64,000 nucleotides of DNA, taken from positions 53,094,457 to 53,158,456 of the forward strand of contig NC_083343.1 in assembly GCF_019175385.1 (NCBI RefSeq), written 5' to 3'. This document shows positions 56,980 through 64,000 of the stretch, in pieces (position 1 is the first letter of the stretch; each line of letters opens with the position of its first letter). Source of the DNA: Lycium barbarum. Lineage: Eukaryota > Streptophyta > Magnoliopsida > Solanales > Solanaceae. The notes beneath the pieces are model-generated. The model was not told the DNA's origin and did not search any database. It saw nothing but the letters and a program-made list of their open reading frames with translations. The position numbers and the translations under genes are program-made.

Positions 56980-59361
56980 TGTCACGACCCAACCCCGTAG
57001 GCCGTGACTAGTGCCCGATCTGGGCACCCGAACCCATCTATCAAATATTATCTCAAATTCTATCAACTCATTCTAGTATATGGCGGAAGCCGACAAGACT
57101 TTATTTCAAATTTAGGTAATTTCCAGAAAATTTCGGCAGAGTTTCCTTTGTTTTACGGACTATCCAATATACCCTGCACGCAGAAAATACCAACAAAAGC
57201 CACACAGGGCTAACCAAGCAATATATAAACATATGCGGACCGGCCGCCTCGGCGTATAGGATCGCCCAAACAACATATGCGGACCGGCCGCCTCGGCGTA
57301 TGGGATCGCCCAAACGACATGTACATATATCCATACAGAAAGACCCTAACCCACAAACATGTCCACATACCTCTAAACAGACCGACATAATCATATGACG
57401 GGACAGGGCCCCGCCGTACCCATGAACGAATATATACAAATGCAGTAATAAATATATATATACCAAAAGTATAAGCTCCGGAAAGAGAGGAGCACTCCGA
57501 ATAGCAGAAAGGGTGTCCTAAACAGGTGGATCACCAGGCTGTGCGTCTGTACCTGCGGGCATGAAACGCAGCCCCCGGAGAAGGGGGTCAGTACGAAATA
57601 TGTACTGAGTATGCAAAGCAGAAGGTACAGAAATAAATCTGAATAATAATCGAATCAGATATATAGAAAATAATACATATCAAAATGTTTATTTCCAAAG
57701 TATAAATTATGCATAGGGCACTGGAAAATGTGGTCGCCCGCCTGTCGATGGCGCCACAACACAGCATAACACCAGAAAGTTTCAAATCTCCGAATCCCCG
57801 TCACACATCACAACACAACATAACGCCAAACACAGCATAACGCCAAACATAAGTGGAACCCGGCCCTCGAGCGAGGAGCACGGTGAACCATAAACACAGC
57901 ATAACACCGGAATGTATCAAAAAGCGCACGACAACAGAACCGGCCCGGGAACCGGCGAACGATATCATAGTAGGCACGAGCGGAGTAGTGAGGAATCATA
58001 TGCATAAAATCATTATTATAAATCCGAAGGATAAGTAAAATAGTCATATTCGAAATCGGAATAATAATTATCACTTTTTGATTCAAAGTTGTCGAATTTA
58101 CATAAAGGGCGTCGCGGGACCCACGGACGAGTATAGACCCGAACTGAGCCCGCCTATGAAAAACATACCCATTATACATCAAGCAAACTCCTATAAAAAT
58201 TATTGGAGCGATCCGAGCCTCTATGCGAAAAATATGGCATTCAGAGATTATAAAATTCCTTAAAGTGAACATTTTCTATGCGAATTTCGGAAAGCGATTA
58301 CTTCAAATACATCATGGTTCATATTTCATAAAAACATACATAAGAGTGCCAAAGAATATATATATGGATCATAACATGCTCGGATCTCGAATTTGGAATT
58401 CCCTTAAAGCTCTAATCTAGCCTATGTGAAACTAAGGCATGCCAAAAGAAGGAAGGTTGCTTTACATACCTCAAACGCTCTCCAATATGATCCAACTCAA
58501 GCTAAGTCCAAACTATGATTCGGCCTGCCCACGATCTAAAAATAAGCCATAAAATGCCAAACATTAGCTAAAAGACTCTTTGGGCATTAAATTGTTCTTC
58601 ACCTTACAATGATCATAATCAAATAACTAGGCATTAATTCATAATTTCAATCACAACACAACAACACCCATTTACACGGCTCAAGCTCTACATACACAAC
58701 TCACCTCCAACATTTCATATTTCATGATTTTCCTCCATTATAACATACTACAACATGGATATAACCTTCATAACGCAAAAACAAAATCAAATCTTACCTT
58801 TTCTTCTTCAACTTTACAATAGCCTAGGGTTTGCAATTGGATACAATGAATGGTTAGATGACCCAAACAACTCTTCCACGCTACTTAGGGACTTCAATAT
58901 AGTGGGTTAACACCAAGAAATTAATTTTTGAAGGCAAAGAAATGGGGGTTGGTTTTCTTGCTCCTAGCCGTGAGCTCCCCCTTGGTTCTTCCACTTTTTT
59001 TTTTTTTTTTTTTTGCTAAGTATAGAATGGTGAGGAGATGACTTAAGGTCATCTTTTTAAGTCCCCATAATATCTCTTATGGTTTGTGGCCCACACAATG
59101 TGGTGGACCAATTAAAATTGAACACCATTTGTGTGGGCCAACCATGGAAATTGTGAATAATTTTTATCTTCCAATTTTTATCACTTTTGGTCCCAAATTT
59201 TCCTAATTGTTCCATACCAATAAATTCATGCACCACATATATCTCAAAATAAAATCGAAGGTCAAGAATCCCGACTTTGTATCCCGAAATAATTTTTTTG
59301 TCCTTAACTTATCATAATTAAATCCGGATTATTCCACTGTACAAAAATACGGGTTCTAACA
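56980..59361 (-). repeat. Element G 5' LTR
   Basis: 2382 bp. Donor-like GT at 58796-58797 and 58468-58469, acceptor-like AG 57554-57553. Nearly identical to 49417-51790. The main difference is a T-run of about 19 versus 11 near 58996. Confidence 0.95.
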
Positions 59362-59840
59362 GTGCGTATGGTTCGCCGAGTACCTTGTCTAGGAGTCGGG
59401 TTCCATGTATGTAATTTTTGAACTATGATGTATCCGGCTCTGGGGTACTGTGGTATATGTCCGTCCCCAGTTACTGTGTATATGGATTATGATGTGACTG
59501 GTTCCCGGGTTCTCGTGTTATATGTCCGGTTCCCGAGATACCGTGTACATATTATGGAATCTTCTGGAGTATGGTGTGTTATGGCGCGAGAGACGGGAGT
59601 GACGACCATGTTCCTGTGCCCTTTGCATGACTTTGATATGTATCCTTTGTGATTGAAAAGTAAGTGTTCTGATGTTCTGGATAAGCTACTTACCTTCTGT
59701 ATTTTTTTGATATACGATTTTGGCATACATGAATCTAATCACCGAGTCCCTCACCGAGGGCCGGGGCACTTTGTATGTATGTGTAATGCCTGATTCTGAC
59801 ATATGTGATTTATGTTTGGAAAGTAATAAATTTGGTTATT

Positions 59841-60110
59841 GACCGCTGGATTCTTGACCGCGGTGTGCGCGACATTGACCGCTGGATTCTTGACCGCGGT
59901 ATGCCGCATTAGTGATGTTGACCGCTGGATTCTTGACCGCGGTGTGTGCGACATTGGCCGCTGGATTCTTGACCGCGGTATGCCGCATTCGTGATGTTGA
60001 CCGCTGGATTCTTGACCGCGGTGTGTGCGACATTGACTGCTGGACTCCTGACCGCGGTATGCCGCACTATGTGACAGTGACCGCTGGACTTTTGGTCGCG
60101 GTAATTGTGT
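59841..60110. repeat. 79-bp higher-order tandem repeat in element F LTR
   Basis: Seven half-units with GACCGCTGGATTCTTGACCGC start at 59841, 59877, 59920, 59956, 59999, 60035 and 60079, alternating 36 and 43-44 bp. One half continues GGTGTGTGCGACATT, the other GGTATGCCGCATT. It lies where C has its 77-bp array; a single C-type unit remains at 59739-59772. Confidence 0.9.
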
Positions 60111-60317
60111 GTCTGGTTTTCTGCGTGTATGAGACGGAAATGTTTTTCAAAGGAAAGCAAGCATTTTTGCATTTTGATTGCCGTATTTGTCTTCCGGAAC
60201 CTCCTATGTATGATTTGTACGTCAAATGCAACACTTTGGTATTCTGGTTATTGTTCTCACCTTCTGTACATTTTACTTCGGTTATGACTTCGTTTTCTGT
60301 ACTTCATGCTTTGCATA

Positions 60318-60376
60318 CTCAGTACATATTTCGTACTGACCCCCTTTCTTCGGGGGCTGTGTTTCATGCCGCGCAG
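60318..60376 (+). promoter_or_regulatory. Conserved LTR acceptor-like module (element F)
   Basis: CAGTACATATTTCGTACTG, TACTGAC, CCCCCTTTCTTC, GGGGG, then CCGCGCAG|GTAC. The spacing from branch-like A (60339) to the final G is 37 nt. Confidence 0.6.
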
Positions 60377-60843
60377 GTACTCCCAGGTGAGTTGAAGACA
60401 GTATAGAAGATGTTCCAGTGCAGATGGCAAGCTCCATTTGTTCCCGGAGTGCTGCCGAGTCAGAGTTGGTATGTTATGCTTTCTGGATTATGTTAGAGAC
60501 TTTGCAGACAGTGTCGTGGGTATTGGTTGTCAGTCTGTAAGCGGCTCCGTCAGCCGATATGTCGGTCGGTGTTATGTACTGAATTTTGTATGATTATAGA
60601 TTTGTTCTGCTTGGAAGCTACGTGAAAGAATATTTCTGAAAAAAATTTACGATGTATTTCATCTCATTTGATTTGAAAAGTTTGACGTGATTTTATGTGC
60701 AGCAAGAGTCTGAGGGTTCGCTCGGCCCTAGGTAAGGGTCGGGTGCCCATCACACCCTAGCGAAATTAGGGTGTGACATTATGTGCGTATCAGAGCAGGT
60801 CTGTCCTAGGGGTTGTCTGCAAAGTCGTGTCCGGTAAAGTCCC

Positions 60844-60876
60844 GTTTATGGTGTGTAGCGCGCCACATTTATAAAC
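60844..60876 (+). promoter_or_regulatory. Leader hairpin with palindromic loop GCGCGC (element F)
   Basis: GTTTAT/ATAAAC and GGTGTG/CACATT stems with one bulged T, loop TAGCGCGC. Hexamer at 60858-60863. Confidence 0.7.
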
Positions 60877-61411
60877 AGGAGGCTACGGGGCATCTAGGGA
60901 TTGTTGACCTTCTTTCCTGTCTCAGATCGTGCGATAGAGCCAAGTCATAGGAAATGAGATTCCTTATGTGAGCCCTACATACGACGGAATAAGATGGGGA
61001 ATGATATGGAAAGCCATGCTTGCTCTGTTATCTGGAAATTGGACGTTCCGAATGGTTGGAATGTGATATATAATTGTCTGTTCTGTGAGATGATGTTGAC
61101 ATTTGCCATGTGCAGATTCTGGATAGCAGGAATGGTAAAGGAGATTGTTATGTAAGAATGGTGAGTAAGAGCTCGGACGGGCCGATACTCGAAATATACG
61201 TAAGTAACGGCGACGAAGGGATGTTCGCCACCATCGGAAATCTGGAAGCCCAGGACAGGCAATAATCATACACATAAGTGAAAAGTGCACATTAGGAATC
61301 AAAAAGGGCAAAATAGTAAATGTACAAAGAAGGACGGGCTACGAGAATGTCTCGGGATCTGTGAAACCTCGACTGGCCCTGAATCATGTAATAAAGGCCA
61401 TATGGGACAAT

Positions 61412-61506
61412 GGACGCGATTATATCGGCGTTAAGGCACCGAATTCCGCCAACGTTTCGAGGTTAAGCGTGCTAAGGTGGGAGGATGGGTGACCCCCCTG
61501 GGAAGT
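61412..61506 (+). ncRNA. 5S rRNA-like domain in element F
   Basis: GGACGCGATTATATC, TTAAGGCACCGAATTCC, GAGGTTAAGCGTGCTAAGG, GAGGATGGGTGACCCCCCTG, GGAAGT in 5S order and in sense orientation. It is slightly shorter between box A and box C than in C and D. No 5S 3' end and no T-run terminator. Confidence 0.82.
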
Positions 61507-61726
61507 ATGCAAGAAATTCCAAAGACTTAGCTGTCTAAAGACAAATGAAAACCAGAATAGCCTAAGTGAAATTAGAATATACGAGATGGTTGGAGACCAT
61601 AAAAGGCCACGTAGCACGCGACAGGCCAGACTAGAGAAGAGACAGAAAGTACGTCGCAGCTTTGGAATTTCGATAGGCCTGAATAGAGTTTGGGAGTATT
61701 TTTGTGGGCTAGTTGATAGCAATTAG

Positions 61727-61757
<31 letters not shown>

Positions 61758-62017
61758 TGCATGTGATATCGCATCTATGATTGTATCAGTGAACATGTGA
61801 GACCCAATAACTGGTGCTACGGTCAAGAAGGTCTCAATCAAGTAAAGGGTACTCGGAGACAGTGGGCGTATAAGGAGCCCCTTAAAAGGGGGGGAGAACA
61901 TATTATATCGGATTTAACCGGGATGAGCATGAAGAAAAGGACAACTATGCGAAGGAACCCTCCCGAAGTATTATGACACCCCATAAGGTCAGTTGAACAT
62001 TCGAGGACAAATGTTCT

Positions 62018-62031
62018 AAAGGGCGGGAGGA
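62018..62031 (+). promoter_or_regulatory. Element F polypurine tract
   Basis: AAAGGGCGGGAGGA directly before the 3' LTR; one pyrimidine interrupts the run. Confidence 0.8.
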
Positions 62032-64000
62032 TGTTATATCCCGTATTTTTGCGTATTCGGAAAATTTGAAATAATTGTGACAAGTTAAAGACAAGGCTGC
62101 GTTTTGATCTTGTTTGATACATAAATTGTTTATGAAAATTTTGGATGTGGAAATATGAGAAAAGCTTAGGGGTAAAAAAAAAAAAAGGAAATTCACAAAG
62201 TGGCTCAAGGAAATATTGTGAAAGGCCAAGGGCAAAATTGGAATTGGCGAATTATTTGTTCATGAAAAAAATAAATAAAGAAAGAAAGAAAGGAAATGAA
62301 AAACTAAGGGGCATGTGCCATGCACATGGGTGTGGGCCATGTCCCATGTCATCTTTTAATATGTGGCACATGGATGAAAATTCATCACATGGCCATTTGG
62401 AACATTCAAGAAAGTGGGAGAAAGAAAGAAAGAGAAAGAAGATGAAGAACAAAAAAAAAAAACAAGCATATTTCGGCCAAGGTAGGGGGATTTTTCCCCC
62501 ATGAAATCATGCCCCTAAAATTATTTTCTTGTTGTATTTCTACTAATTCAAAGGCCCTCTACAACGTGGTGTAGTTATTTCGAAAGATAAGACGTTCGTT
62601 TCATCAATTTAGCAACCTTAGCCAAGAGGGAAGTTGAAGGAAAAAGGTAAGAATTTAACCTTCCTTTCTATGTTATGGATGCTTGGGAATGTTGTGGTGT
62701 GTAGAAATGCATGATAATCATGAAGGATAATGTGTGTTAGGTGTATGTGGCCGTGTGTATGGGTGGTTTGCAAGAACAATGATTTAATTGTTTATTTAGT
62801 GTTTTAGTTGTTGATGTTGTGGGTTCTATGTTTATAATGAAAGTGTGATGGTTTTAGTTGAAGTTACAAGTGTTGGAGAGTAGTCATGGAAGCCTATGTG
62901 ACTAGAGTATTATTGCTTGTTTACATATAGAAAATAATGTTGTTAAGGTATGAATTGTTAGCATAATTCATGAACTTGGAGAAAGAAAATATGTTGTTGT
63001 TGTTGTGATTCCATTTGGAAGAATTCAAGTGGCATAGCATATGGGATGGAATTGTTGAATATTGAATGGATTGCTTGAAATGTTCCTGGCCTATGTTTGA
63101 ATAATCTTAAATTAGTGTATGAATGCAAAAATGTTGATATCGATTTGAAAGTGTGAATTCGGATTGGAAGTTGATATGTTATGTAGAAAAGAAGACAACA
63201 TATGTTAGAATGTGCTTCAATTCGATCGTTGATGTTATTGGTATTGTTGTTGGTTTGGTTGTTGATATTTGGAGCCGAGTTAAATCTCGGGGATGATGCA
63301 TTTGCAGGGGAAATGCTGCCGAAATTTCGGCAGAATATAAGTGAATTTATTTGAAAGATTAAGACAAGTATTGGCTTAAGATTGAATTCTTAAAGCTTTA
63401 TGATTAATATTTGGTAAATGTGACCAATTGTAGATTTTGGAGGAAACGGGATTTGAATTTGGACAAGCGTAAGAGGAAAGTGAGGTATGTAAAGCTCACC
63501 CTTTCCTTCTTTTGGCATGTCCTATGTATACTAGGTCAAGACTTGAGCCTCGGGAACCATTCTGTCCATCGAAACCCGAGTTTGATTTTGAATACTATTC
63601 GTTCAATGTAATTGAACTATAATTCTTATGTTTTGTTGGAAAGGTGTCTAAACATCCATAACTTCCACAAGCGTATTCGGATTGCTTTGAAACTTTCTTG
63701 GATGACTCCATAGAGTCCAATGTTTGTAATTTATATCCGCCACCTCGACTTGACCCGAGGTGGGCACACAAGTTCCGAAACTTCCTTCGTTTGTCTCACT
63801 TGAGCTATCCTTGTATGATATGAAAGTATGACTTTCGTCTATGAATCTAAGACTCCGTTTGATTCGTTCCATAAGTCATTGGAAAGCTTCTTAATGTGAA
63901 TATCCTGATAATACATTCGATTCTTTTACCGGGTTTTGATTTATGTGCACCTAATTTCTTACTACTCCGCTCGTATATATGCTATGATCCCTTTCATCGA
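62032..64000 (+). repeat. Element F 3' LTR (partial)
   Basis: Matches 47426-49400 with few differences. Donor-like GT at 62647-62648 and 63485-63486, palindrome 63316-63333. It runs off the window. Confidence 0.92.

Larger units (their letters stand above)
49417..59361 (-). mobile_element. Element G: very young gag-pol chromovirus
   Basis: LTRs 49417-51790 and 56980-59361, PBS 56964-56975, polypurine tract 51791-51804, perfect duplication GTGCG (49412-49416, 59362-59366) inside the LTR of element F. By eye the LTRs differ at only about four single bases plus a longer T-run (58996-59014), so the insertion is recent. Gag-pol has the same domain order as A but carries a stop in gag, a frameshift in the zinc knuckle, a stop before the chromodomain and a Glu-to-Lys change at the integrase catalytic site. 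Confidence 0.95.
47426..60778 (+). repeat. Element F 5' LTR, interrupted by element G
   Basis: Segments 47426-49416 and 59367-60778. It has donor-like AAAAG|GTAAGAATT (GT 48038-48039), perfect 18-bp palindrome CTGCCGAAATTTCGGCAG (48707-48724), donor-like GAG|GTATGTAAAG (GT 48876-48877), a 79-bp array (59841-60110) and an acceptor-like module ending at AG 60375-60376. It ends GGGTGTGACA. Confidence 0.88.
60779..62017 (+). other. Element F internal non-coding region
   Basis: Begins TTATGTGC then GTATCAGAGCAGG, a damaged PBS. It then has the shared leader (to about 60960) with its GCGCGC hairpin, the block shared with C and D (61140-61860) including the 5S-like domain, an (AT)n microsatellite (61724-61754), an internal polypurine-like run (61884-61898) and the pre-PPT hairpin (61995-62016, one mismatch). 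No coding frame. Confidence 0.8.
47426..64000 (+). mobile_element. Element F: non-coding LTR element with very long LTRs, right end cut by window
   Basis: 5' LTR 47426-60778 (about 3.4 kb after removing element G and its duplication), internal 60779-62031 (1253 bp), 3' LTR from 62032 to beyond the window. The left flank is TTATG. The internal part has no ORF and is nearly only the leader, the 5S-like block and the 3' hairpin/polypurine tract. Orientation follows from the leader and the polypurine tract. The junction after the 5' LTR is abnormal. Confidence 0.88.

Noticed and set aside
59912..60406. ORF of 164 codons in the F LTR
   Set aside because: Its first part is the tandem repeat read as protein and the rest covers the acceptor-like module; no domain.
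61724..61754. (AT)n run as an origin or promoter
   Set aside because: A simple microsatellite in the F interior, at the place where C has a short ATATAT stretch; no further signal.

Overview
This window looks like plant heterochromatin packed with nested retrotransposons. I see no host gene, tRNA gene or functional rRNA gene. The autonomous elements are Ty3/gypsy chromoviruses with a C-terminal chromodomain, a 12-base primer-binding site matching initiator tRNA-Met, and LTRs of 2.3-3.4 kb that run TG...CA with 5-bp target duplications. Together with an RNase H-bearing plant L1 LINE, this suggests a flowering plant with a large repeat-rich genome. A Solanaceae origin is my inference from the style of the LTRs, not a proof.

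Layout. (1) 1-9288: chromovirus A, minus strand, with the left LTR cut by the window edge. (2) 9289-12318 and 28260-31875: the two halves of one degenerate LINE, minus strand. It is split by element B (12319-28259, minus, gag only, duplication CACTT), which is itself split by the non-coding + strand element C (15684-25036). (3) 31876-34227: remnants of older LTRs (H and E). (4) 34228-44154: non-coding minus-strand element D. Its 5' LTR carries a solo LTR (40481-43096, duplication ATTAA). (5) 44155-47425: the rest of E and an LTR remnant, I. (6) 47426-64000: non-coding + strand element F. Its 5' LTR is split by a very young chromovirus, G (49417-59361, minus, duplication GTGCG). The right LTR of F runs off the window.

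How they relate. A, B and G (gag or gag-pol) and C, D and F (no ORF) share a set of cis-acting sequences: the PBS, a leader hairpin whose loop is a palindromic hexamer, a hairpin just before the polypurine tract, and LTR sequences resembling a leader intron (conserved 5' splice sites and a branch-point/acceptor module with constant spacing). This fits non-autonomous partners copied by chromovirus proteins. G is almost new by LTR identity, yet its gag-pol carries two stops, a frameshift and a substituted integrase catalytic Glu, so it too may have moved in trans.

The most unusual signal is a 5S rRNA-like domain of about 100 nt, in sense orientation, inside all three non-coding elements: C (19711-19813), D (39052-39154) and F (61412-61506). 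The stretches matching the 5S internal promoter boxes A and C are the best conserved. The 5S-bearing Cassandra elements known to me carry 5S in the LTR; here it lies in the internal region of large gypsy-type derivatives.
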